DNA of 64,000 nt from positions 3,983,001-4,047,000 of the forward strand of contig CM048591.1 in NCBI GenBank assembly GCA_026413225.1. Direction: 5' to 3'. Both the position numbers and the translations under genes were made by a program. Source of the DNA: Otis tarda. Its lineage: Eukaryota > Chordata > Aves > Otidiformes > Otididae. The notes below the pieces were generated by a model. That model was not told the origin of the DNA, did no database searches, and saw only the letters and a program-made list of their open reading frames with translations. Shown one piece after another: positions 13,501 through 26,000 of the stretch (positions within the stretch are counted from its first letter, which is position 1; each line of letters opens with the position of its first letter).

Positions 13501-16500
13501 AGCTTTTCTATAGACCAAGCCAGAATGAAACAAATTAACAAAAATTGTTAATTGTTTGTTTTGCTTTGTTTTTCTCACACAGATCTAGCTGTGAAATGTC
13601 TTATGTGGTGTTTTTTCTGTTGTGGTGTGTAGGATGTGTACAGTGTTTGGTGGGTTTTTTTTGGGGGGGAGCGGGGGGTTTAGTGTATGTTTTGGACTTT
13701 GTTTTTGACACTCTGACATAATAATTTCCTTATCTTCTAGGTCAATCAGTTTCAGTGTTAATATTGGCATTTGTCAACTTTGTCCAGGATCACCAAGAGC
13801 GACTTAGTTCTATATTTTCCAAAATATTTTATTGTGGTCAGTGAAGGTCAAACATAACCAATAACTTCTCTCTGCTCATCTTCTCAGGTGTCTTATGTTA
13901 GTCTTTCCACAAGAGAGACATTTTCAAAAGTTGGTCGTGAACTCTTGGGAGCAATTGCCAGCATCCATACACAGATTATTTCTGTACTGCTGGATCGAGT
14001 TAGAGAGACCATTGAGAAAGTTGGGATGGTAAGTGGTAAGATCCATCATTTAAAGTGGGCATCCAGTTGAAGCTAGAGAACTGGATTGTGTTAAAGACTT
14101 GTCCATGTCTTTCTGATCATATCGCTCCTTAAGAGAGAAGGACATGATGCTGATTATTGTTCCGTACTGAGTACTGATTAGCCTTTTTCTTTTCTGCCCT
14201 CTAAGGTTTCTTTGTATCTGTTTAAAGAACTGCCGTTGTACTTGTGGAAGCCTTCTTCGTCTGAGATAGCACTGATTCGTGACTGGTTATTAAATTACAA
14301 TCTGACGACAGTGGAGAATAAACTAGCCTGCATTATCTTGGAAGGGCTAAACTGGGGATTCGGTGAGCATGTATGTATTAAAAACAGGAGGCCTGAGCTT
14401 GGTCGGTTTTGCAGGGTAAAAGTCTCACTCAACCTGGGACTATAACTGAATTTGAAAACAGTTAACTGCGTTCTTTTATATGATGGCTGGACACTGGATG
14501 GCGTAGGATGGGAACTTCACAATAGTGTTCCAGCATTCTGCCTGAGGATTTACTTGTGTTGTTTTCTTGTAGTGCTACAGCTGAGATTAAAAGAGATATT
14601 TAAGCAGGAGTTTCCTCTCTCTAAACAAGAGGAAACAACTGACAGGACAATTTTTGTGAGTCACTTGATTGAGATATCTGGGGCTGCAGAAGTAGAGGAA
14701 TCCTCTGAGAAGTGTGTATGAGTCTGATATGACTCTAGTTTGCAGGCTGGTATCCAGGTATGTTTTTCACCATGCAAGAAAACTAATGATTGCAATTAGA
14801 GATTTCAAAGCCCTGAGCATTATTTACATGACTGAAAAATATTCCATAGATTAGATTTCTCCAGGAACTCCATCAGTTCAGGATTTAATTGAAGACAAAT
14901 GTTTTTCAGAGAGAAACAGAAATAAATTAGGGGAAAAATCCTGTTGCCTGTGTTCAGCAATCCATTTTAGCGTTGTAATCTGTGCATTTGATCGTACTGA
15001 ACTCTTCTTTTTGCTGTACTGATACTGGTACATGAAGATTGCTGTACTTTTTCTCCCTGTTTCTGGATGACGTGTGAAAACAAAGGAATGGCAGGGAAAA
15101 CTAACTGTGAGGTTTTCACTGTGCGGTAAGTGTCATGTCTGTACTGAGTAATGTAGGAAAAATAGTTCTTTAATGTGGCAATTGATAAGAGGATATACTA
15201 TGTTTTAATACAAAAACATGTTATGTTTTTGGTTTTGTTTTTTTTTAAAGGCAAGATTCCCAGTGTCTGTACTGTGTACTTTAAAATGCCATCTATGGAT
15301 CTTGGGATTAATTGCTATAAATCCACAAAATGCACATGAGAAGTGATTATGGTCATTTTTTCCCTAACTGTCGAGCTTTGTGTTGCCTGGTGTGAGCCCA
15401 TTATTCTTCAATGTTGGGCCAAAATTTTTCTTACTGGCCAAGATTTTTGCCTAAGTATTACAATCCTTAAGCTCTTTCTGGCTGTTCAAATTAAGATTTA
15501 TTTCTCTGTGGTGCAAATGAATGAGACAGTTGTAGAGACCTTTTAAATGAGACAAAGTTTTGTGATATGATTCTGTTTTTTTAGCAGGATGCTCTTCATC
15601 TGGATCCAGCTGTCCATTCTGAAGTTGCGTTGATGGTCCTGGAAGCATATCAGAAGTATCTCTCCCAGAAACCGTATGCTGGACTGCTTTCTGAAAGCAT
15701 AAAACAGGTATTTCTTCTACAGAATTACAGGGAATAAACTGTTGATAGTGTTAGATAGGAAATACTACTGGCCAAGACCTTGTTTTCTTTTTAAAAGCTA
15801 TGCTATCTTGATACCACTAGAACATTATCATATACCAACTCTCGGTATTTTTGCACCCACAGAGCTATTTGAAGATAGTGTTAGACTTACATTGAGTATC
15901 TATATGAGAAATAGAAATTTTAGATTTATTCCCCGTGTAGGTTTACATTATTATCCAGCTTGTAGTTGGTTACAGTTGCAAATTGGTTGTTTGGAACAGT
16001 TGCAAACTGTTCATGCAAAGCATCCTTTACTCCTGCAGAGTTGGCCAGTACTTGGTTAATGAAAGGCTACTTACTTGCTGGTGAACCTTAAAGACTTCCT
16101 TCCTTGTTTCCAGCTGTCAATCTTACCTTGTTTAAAGACTCAAGATTTTAGGACCTTTTCAGTACTGGTCAGTGCTGTGTTACCTGAACACCCTACAAAC
16201 ATTTATTACATTGATTTGACAGCACACTGGTGGCTGAGGAAGGTGTTGCTCCAAGTTACAGAAGGGAGTGGAAGGATAGAAAGATCAAGGTTAAACGTCC
16301 CTTTTTTGGATATTCAGTCCAAGATGCTTCTACTTATTTGTTCAGAGCTTTTAGCATTGTGTTGTGCTCTGTCTTCTCAGTATTTATTGTACAGTGCTTT
16401 TTCCTCCCCTCCTCTCCTGTGCTTTTTTCTCCTGCCTTTTTTTCCTACACTTTTAATATTCCTTATTCTCACTACTCTTTTCTGACTTGCATGTCTGTGT

Positions 16501-19500
16501 TACTTAATCATGGTTTCTTGCTTTGTGCCACCTAGATAAGTTCTCTTTTTAAGCCTGTTTCAGCCTTGGTTGCCACTTGTATCGGTGAATCTGTCCTGAC
16601 TTGCATGAGCTTGTGACTGGAACCTGAGAGAGAATAATGCTTAGGTTCTTGTACCCTGACTCAGAAAGGATGAAATATCTGCGTTGGCTCCCAGCTCTGC
16701 AGTTTGCACTGGTCTGTCAGAACATGTACAATGTTTTTTTCCCCAAAGATTTATAATTCCCTCTGATGTAGACAGGCTCTTCATGATAATAGTCACATTT
16801 ACATGGCACAGAGACTCTGCCTGTCTGCCTTACAGTGAGGCTGCCAGATTTTAGGGGTTTTTTTGATGACAGATGTTAGTTTTTGTATGCATATTTTCAG
16901 TTTTTCTTTCACTGTTGGTCTTGAACGCTATTGAAGGTTATGTGTGGTTGCTTGTTTGGTTTTTTAATAGTAAAACAAAAACTTAATCAGAGACCAGTAT
17001 CTGATTTGGAAAACTTTAGCCAAACAGTATAGGTTTATAGCCTTTACCAAAAGGGATGGGTGGGAGGAGAGGACAGGTGGAAATCAAGGCCACAGAAATG
17101 GAGATTTCAGATAAACAGATGGTGCTACATGGTGTATCTGAAAAACAACTGCTGTTGCTCTGATTTCGTGTCATGGTATTGTGATAGAAGTGGAAACTCA
17201 TCCAAGCTGACCCAAGTCATAGACTAGTGCCATACGTGCTGTAGTATGGCTGTCCTATCACCCTTGTTCCTTTGTTCCAGGTCTCCTACTTAGCCAGCAT
17301 TGTTCGTTACGGAGAAACACCAGAGACTTCCTTTAATCAGTGGGCCTGGGGTTTGATTTTGAGGTTAAAGCTTCACAGAAATGACCGTAGCATGCAGCGT
17401 GGTTGGCCAGCAGGCCCTGTGTCTGACAGTGTCCTCGACATGACGGAGTCGGTCACGCTTCACCCGCTCCTGAAGGCTGTTAAAGCAAGCATCCCTATCG
17501 GCTGTTACCTGGCGCTGGCAATGACCACGTTAGGTCACAGGTAAGTCTACTTTCTCGTGTTTGCCTTGGATGGATGGTCCCAGTGACTAAACAACCTACC
17601 TTAACCATGATCTGAGGACTATTAACATCTTTATGAATGTTTAAAGAATAAAGGGCTTCTAATGCAAGGGATTGACCCTAATTTCAAGGTCTATAGTTTC
17701 AAGCAACATGCCATTTCCTTTATTTTACCTTCTGCATGTTAGGTTTGAAATAGTCATTAGAAATAGTATTGAAACTGAAGGCTTAGTGTGATTGCTGTGG
17801 ACAGGAATAACTTCTAACCGTGCTTACTGGAAGGTTTGCTCTACAAACAGAACTGCAGCAGAGCATTCAGAAAATTCAAAGCGCTGGAGTGATATTAGAC
17901 TGATATGAAGGTATTCTGGTTTGAGAGTGGAAGTTTTTATGTGACTTTGAGCCTGGAATGAAAAACAAGGAGCCTCTCTACTTCTATGTGTTTGGGATTT
18001 TTTTTTTCTTCTCCCCCCAAACACTCTGTCCTTCTGAAGAACCACTTGACATCTATCTCCTATCTAAACAATAACACTGATATTTATCACACACAAAAGT
18101 GCAAGGCTAGTTATATTAATAAGCAGAAGAAACAAAGTGCTGTACCGTATGCTAGAGACTTAATACAGTATTTCGTTTTCATGACCTCAGAGTAGGCAGA
18201 GGATTAATGTTTTTCATCTTGTCCTAATGATCAACTGTTCTCCGTTGCCAGAACTTGACGCAGAGCAATGTACAAAATAAGTTGCCGCTAGTGCTTTTTC
18301 TGGACAGTAAGAGTAGGATTCTTCTTAGCTGACTGCAACCATCTAAGTACCTACCATAAGGAAACCCTCTGAGCTCCGTCTATAGGTGGTGAAGAAAGAT
18401 GTCCAGAGCGTCATCCACCCTGAAGAGGTATCAAAGCTAGGTGGTATGAAAATGCCTCTGTAGGTTTTTTCCTTTGCTCGGAAGAGGTGGCTGTTGACTA
18501 GGTCGGGCAAGAACTTTGAGCTTTAGGTTGATTGAAACTTGATAGATGAAGACCCCCATCTCCACTAGTTTTTGGAAAACAGGATGCAAACCCCCAAAAG
18601 GGCAGAAAATAGTTACCAAATCTATCAGCAATTGAATGACTCCTACAGCTGAACAAAAAACTCTGTGGATTTAGCTGTTTAGAATTTCAAAGATGAAGTG
18701 TAAAGATAGGAATGTCTTTACATCTCGGTTCACACACAAAAAAAAAATCAACACTCTGTCTCCCTTTCTACTGATAATTAATGTGTTTTTCTGTTTGTGT
18801 TTGTTTTGTTTTGGTTTTTTTTTTTTGACAGCATTGAGAAGTTCTGTGCTGAAGGGATCCCTCTTTTGGGTGTACTCATCCAGTCTAGATATCTGAGAAC
18901 AGTAGTCCATGTGCTGGATAAAATTTTACCCTTATTTTACTCTTGCCAGTATTACCTCCTGAAGAACGAACAGTAAGCATTATATGTTCCTAATATGAAC
19001 AATGAAAGTTAAGATTAACTGTTAAATTTATCAGGCTTCATTCTGGGTTTTGCATACAATGAGGATGTGACGCAGATGATGGGGAAGTATGTCTGGTTTA
19101 TTTGCCGAGTTAATTTTTGACGTTGACTGTGGTTGAGGAAGTAGCTGTAGAAGTCTACCACAGACCTCATGCGTACAATTGTCACGGATGCTGCTGTGCT
19201 GCAGAAGTGGTCTTCAGACAGCTGTATTGATAAGTGGCTGTTGTGTTTACCTGATTTAGAAAGATAAGCAGGCAGTACTATTTAGCTGTGCTCTTACCGG
19301 TCAGTTGAGCAGCTGGGAGTGTACTCAAGTGCTGGACCTCAGCTGTCTGTCCTGGTAAATTAGTAATGTGGTCCCCTGGTCTTGGACCACCTGGCAGCCT
19401 CCCAAACAATTCCTGGACTAGGTTTGGATGCTGATGTGGATCAAGAACTGTATTCAGTCCTATGAGCTGCCTGCAATTACAGTCTGTCTTGAACTGCTCA

Positions 19501-22500
19501 TGTTCTGCCTATGATATGGTTAAAATGAAGTGATTAAACCTGCAGCATGGATCAAAGTCCTTGTAAATAAATGTCACTAGTGCAGTTGAGGTGGTTTTAA
19601 ATTTTGTAGAAGTAGCTTTTTTTTTTTATTATGCTGTAGGAGAAATTTTAGAATTAATTTTGTTTGTTGACATTCCTAGGTTTTTATCTTACATCCAACT
19701 GTTCCTTCATCTGGATAGTGGAGTCCCTCAAGGTGTGACCCAGCAGGTTACCCATAAGGTAACACAGCACTTGACAGGAGCAAGCTATGGAGAAAATGTT
19801 AAGCTGCTCAGTAGTATGATACAGGTAAGAAGATTATTATTAAAAAAAAAATAGGAGGAGGGTTGGAAATGGCTAGGCTTTTTTAACTGAGTTAGTGTTT
19901 TAAGGTTAGAAAGGATACTGAATCTGGCAGTTCTGCAGCTACGATGTACCCTACATCAAGCACAAATAATTATGTTTGGTTTCCTGAAATACTTCTGCTT
20001 AAACTTGCCTAAATCTGGCAATGCATGTGGCACTGGACATAATGACAATATGTGCCTTCCAGGCTTCTTGGAAAATGCATTTTCTGATACCAGGTCAAAA
20101 CTACCTAAAAAGGGAATGTAATATGCAGCACTACTTTCTCGGTTGTGTTAGTGACTGGGGTCCCACTTTTGCATCTGTTTTTACTGATTGCACAAGATGC
20201 TCAACTCTCCAGCCAGAATCTCTTTTGGAGGTTGGAGATGACAGAGCTGTTGTTACATAAGCATAGAGAGCGTCACTGTAAATTATTTATTTTAAAGATA
20301 GGCCCACAGCCTTATGCAAGTTAAACAGTTCTTTGATAAATTCTTATCCTTTAATTGAATATGCAGTCTCTTGAATAATTCTATCCTTTAATTTTGCAGA
20401 CTCACATTTTTCTAAGTGACCAGCCAAATGGAGTGGGGCCGGCTGCGGTACTGGAGTTCTGGGTTCAGGTCCTCACCAGCCAGCAGCTGTGGCACAGGGA
20501 CCGGGCAACGCTCTTCTTGCTGGATGACTTATGTAAAGCTGCTTTTCAGTACAATCAAGAGGACTGTGTACAAAAGCTGCTTTACCAACAACACAAGGTA
20601 AATAGGTGTAGTGTGTTGGTGTGGCTAGTGAGAAAACGGTCAGTTCGTGTCTTGGTCATTCTGATTTTGATGTGAATATATTTTCCTGAAATGCAACAAG
20701 AACAATCATGCTGATGAGTAATAATGGGGTTATCTAATCTGTTTCTGAGTAGGTCAAGATTAATGAAATGTCTGATATTTTAATAACAATAATAGTGAAA
20801 ACCTATTTGGAACACAGATTTCGTTTGTATAAGTTCTATCATAGTATTTCAGTTTGTGGTCTTTGCATTTCAAATGTACGATAGTGTGTTTAGAACAAAA
20901 ATAGAGCTTCCTCTCCTGAAAAAAAGCAAGACATTGTCTCTATAACAGAATCTTTTCACTGAAAAAGAAATAAAGAATGAGCAGGCATTTCAGTGGTGGC
21001 TGGCTGAGCTCAGGTTGGGAAGTAGCAACATAAGGCAGAAAGGAACCTGAATGAAGGTAGAGTGACATACCCGTAGCTTGTAAATCATCTTTTAGGCTGC
21101 TTCCAAAAGAAATCCCAAATTTTTTCTGTTTCCATGCAGAACGCTTTGGGCTATCATTGTGACAAAGGTCTGCTGTCTTCGCTTGTTAGCTGGATTGTGG
21201 CAGGCAATGTGACACCTTCCTTTGTCGAGGGCAATGCCAGTTCCTCTCAGGTGAGTGGTATGATGGTATTGCATGAAAAACCCTGAGATAACCACAGGTG
21301 TCTAGGATTTTTTGCTTCTTTCCATTTTCACAGTTTTGTTTTTTTTTTTCCAGCTTTTCTCTTGTTCTCTCTTTCTTCCTATCCCAGTGTTTGCAAGTTT
21401 TCTTGTGGTAAAATCCTAATTTACCCTAAGAGAATGCTGTGGGTTTGTTACACTAAAGGGAACATGGACATTTTGCACAGAGAGAGTTTGTCTGATCTGA
21501 GTCCAAGAATTCATATAATAGGATTTATTAGTTAAGATTTCTTTTAATCTTCAATTGTTCTTGGTATATTTAATGAGAGAAAATCCATAAAGCCTGACTT
21601 TTCTTTTATATCAGTCTTTATTTGATAAATGTTCTGAATACTAGTTACTTTCTCTCTGCTTAAGCAAGTTCTTTATTTGAGCAAAAAGGGAAGAAATACC
21701 TGCAGACATGTAGTGCAAGTAGGAGAGAGAAGATCTTATTTTATTGTGTTTGAGTAGGCTTTTTCCTCTGGATAATTCTGTCAGTTGTTGCTGGTTTTCC
21801 CCTTCTTTCCAACGAAAATACAAAGGGGAACCTTGAATGTAGATAAGGAGGAAACTGTTTTCAGTTTTCTTGTTGAGATATGATACTGCGTTACGAGTTT
21901 GTAATGAGAATATGGCAAAGACATATTCCTCTAAAGAAAAAGCAAGCTTCCTGATCCTACCCGTGACATTTTGTTATCAATGTTTCTGTTGTCACTGTGT
22001 CGTGCAGGTCTGGTTTTCGTGGATTGTGTTAAATATGGAGTCAATATTTGAAGAAGATTCACAGCTTCGCAGGGTTGTGGAGGGGGAGTTGGTTATTAAT
22101 GCTTTAACTCCTGATCAAGCTTTGAAGGTGAGAGAACTGTTGATCTGCTCTACTAGAGAACTACTAGATAAAAGTGTATTGTTTAGGTTTTTTTTTTTTT
22201 TTGTACTCTTGCTTACCAGGATAAAAGCATAACTAAAATACACCTTAGGGAAGTTTTATTTCATATTTTGAATTGAACATTTAAAAACTACTGTGCAAAT
22301 CCTTCATCTCAACTGTTTCAATGTGTTTTAATGAAGAAGGTAGTCTAGAAGCTCTATGAAAGTAGGCTTGCTTGGGCTATGTCCATACTGGCCCATGTCT
22401 TGCATCCTCGCAGACTAGTCTGAAGGACATTTGTCCCTTGGCTTGCATGTCTTGATTTACCTGGAAAACAGTGAAATAGTATGTGGACAGTGTGTCAAAA

Positions 22501-23054
22501 AGGGTGCTGAGGGTTCCAGAGTTCTAGTGTGGGGGATGAGGCAGTGCCAGGGTCTGCACTGAGACCTGGGAACTCAAAAAAGCCTTCCGTTCCCCTGCTT
22601 CAGGCACAGTCCATGGGAGCTTGGTATGTGACATTTTAATGATTTATGGGTCTGGAGTAGTGTTCCGTATTGGTAATACAAAGTGCTACTGCTCATGTGT
22701 TGCATTGCCTTTGTTCCGCATTTGCAAAAAGAAATAAAAATAATTATTTCTATATTCTTTCTTCATGTTAGTTTTACTTAATGTTTTAGATTTTTCAATA
22801 GGGCTGTATGGAATGTAGTCTGGAAAAAGTTAAAAGTGTTAGTGCGCTCTAGGATTCTGTGTCTTCACGTGGTGTAAGACACTTGTTTTTTACTGCTTGG
22901 AACGTGCCGCGTGCTTTACTGTTGCTGCTTTGTTCTCTAACATCACCAGTCTTATGGAAGTCTAAACCAGGAACCTCTGTGAGGAGTAACACTAGTTAAC
23001 TGTAATTAACACTAGTGACCCATATGTTGGCCTTCCATCATAGAGCCTTTGTGG

Positions 23055-23086
<32 letters not shown>

Positions 23087-26000
23087 TTTAAGCAGAGGTG
23101 TAGCATTGCTCTCTGATGGCTGTTCAACATAACTGTGAGCTGGGCAGCTCTTCCTCTAGGACCTGCAACAGATGTGTGAATATTTCCAAAGTTTTCTCCT
23201 CCATAATTGCTGAGTTTTCATGCTGTGTTAATCTGCTAAGACAATCTGTGACAGCCTGTTACAGGGAACCACAGCAGAATGCTTGTCTAAAAACTGTTCT
23301 TTTCGCAGAAAGCACAGACCCAGCTGAAGCTGCCCATCGTACCTTCCCTTCAGAGGCTCATGATTTACCGCTGGGCTCACCAGGCACTTGCTACCCCTGC
23401 TGATCACCCTCTCATGCCACTAATCTGGCAGAAATTCTTCCTCCTTTACCTCCACCGACCAGGACCACAGTATGGGTGAGTCTGATCATGAGGGCTCTAG
23501 CAGATTAGCAAGTGAGATTAAGTGCCTCACACTAAGACTGCACCTGAAAGCAGCTGCAACTTCTCTAAAGAGTAAATTTATTTGTGGAGATGCCCGTTTG
23601 ACGCTTGCAACTAGACTTTGTTGTGCTCTTTTGTTCATTTTTAGGTTACCTGTGGATGGCTGTATTGGAAGACGTTTTTTCCAGAGTGCAGCTCATGTTA
23701 ACTTACTAAATGAAATGAAGCAGCGCTTAACAGAGGTAGCAGACTTCCACCATGCTGCCAGTAAAGCACTGAGAGTGGAGAGTCCTGCCGAGGGCAGCGA
23801 CAGATCACCAGAGAAGGCGAGCTGCTCACCGGATTACCTGACTTCACCAGAACTGCATAAGGAACTTGTCAGGTAGAAAAAGCCCGCCTGGTTCAATCTT
23901 ATTCAGTGCAACCACTTGAGCAGCTGCTGGAGCACAGTCTTATCTGTGGAGACACAAAGGGATGTCGCCCTTGTCTGGCCTTGATGTACCGCAGGCACTT
24001 GTTATACGCATAGCTGTGGTCAAATCTATTCCTCTGTTGATACAACTGATTTTGTTAGAGAGGGAGTTGATTTCACTGCTAAAAATAAAACATTGTTGAC
24101 ATTGTTGTCACTCACCTTAGGAGAGGGCTTTGTTTTTTAACTAATGGTATGTCCATGCTGGTAAAATATTTTTTGTTTAGACGTACCCGCTACCGGTATG
24201 TACATGTAAAATGCTACTTTGTTTGTGTACATCTGTTTGTCACAGGGCAGGGCCTGAATTTCTGTCTGAGTAAGGTTATTTCCTCAGGGAGTTTAGTGGG
24301 GACTTCAACTCATGTTTCAGCTAGTGCAGTTTACCCAGTGAGGATGCTAAAACTGAGCTGTGACAGTGTGTTCTGTGCCAGCTGGAAAGTGGCATGTCTG
24401 CTTAACCGAAACTTTAGCGCAAGACTGCCGTCTTGTCACTGGAACTCAGCTGATGCATGCTCACTTTTGTAAGAGGTGATAATAACTTCCAAGAGCTATG
24501 TATCTCATGGACACTGAAACTGGAGCTATATTGTTCAGAAGTCTGTGGTTCTGTTACACAGAGAGTTTTGATCTGAGGAGTCTACCTTAAGAAATATTTG
24601 TAGCATTAGGGTATCTGAATATTCCCAGAAACTAGTTGAAAGGATTATTTGGAAAGAGTCCCTTGTTCAGGGGGTTTGGGCATATGGCATCTGAGCTGCT
24701 TTTAAGTGCTTCCCTCCCTGCCTGGCAGACAGTAGGTACTGTACAAACAAACAAGGAAGATCATAAATCCTCCTTGGTTGTCTGTGAAAAATAATCCAGA
24801 AATGCTCAGTGGGTGTAGCTTGATTAATATTTTTGATTTTTTCATTTCAAAGAGGTTCCCCACTCCAGCATAAAGTGGGGAGACAAGTCTACAGACAAGT
24901 AAATCTTATGCTCAGGAAGTTTAAAGACTGCCTAGACAGGAGGGAGAATATTGGTAGAGTTAATGAGGGCTGACTCTTGGAACTAGACTACTTCAATTTT
25001 TTCACCAGTGACACTGATAGAGAGAATGGGAGTTTGCTAGTGATACTTAATACCACACTGTGAAGATTCAATGGCATTCTAGTTCTTCCTTGTCAGGAAG
25101 GCTTGGATAGTGTGATTGTAAAAAGGGTACTACTCAGTAGAGCTATGCCAGTTGAAGGATATATTTATGTTAAGGTACAGTCATAGCAGAGGAGGAAATG
25201 AGAATAAACTAGCCATGAATTTGAGTCTGAAAATAAATTAAAAGATGTAACTCTTGACTCAGTTGTGACCTTTTGGAGCAAGCACTCTAGAGAAGCCAAA
25301 CTTGCTCAAATGTGCTCTGTTCTTTCCTTTGGTCTTTTGAATGGGTTGTGGATGAGATTTCCTGACACAGAGACTATTCCAGTCCTGAATAATATGCTGA
25401 TTTGCAGAAATGTTTTGCTTTTCGAAATTTGTCCTGTTACTCTTTGTTATTTCTCTTTGTATTTTTCTAAATTGCTGCTTTCCACTGCTAGTCTTTGAAC
25501 TAACGTTTAATAAACTAGTCGTAAAGCATCTGAAACATCTACATTTTGAGCCAAGTCACCTTGTAGCATTATTTATTGCCTTAACTCCAGAATGAGACTA
25601 CTGTCTAATACCTGCTATGCATACAATTAAAGTTGACATTGATTTGTTTTTTTCCTTTTTTTTTTGTTTTTCTTCTCAGGCTTTGTAATGTTTTTATTCT
25701 GTGGTTGGAAGAAGAGAGTTTCCAGAAAGGAGACACGTACATTCCTTCTTTACCAAAGCAGTATGATGCACATAGACTTGCTAAAGTCATGCAGAATCAA
25801 CAGGTGAGATGCTAATGACACTGGCAATTTGGGATCCAAAATTCACTTCCCTTGTTAAAATGGGCCCTCTAAAGTAGTGGGAGACTTGGTGTCACTGGTC
25901 TTTAATATGCATGCAGCATGTATGATACCTTCACAGCTCTAACTTTTTTCCTAAAAATCCTGTGCTGTCCCAAACTGCCTTCCATTATATTTGCGCGAGG

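Noticed and set aside
16075-16535. Frames of 136 and 101 codons in an EPG5 intron
   Set aside because: Generated by a pyrimidine-rich, stop-poor stretch; hydrophobic low-complexity translation without family motifs.
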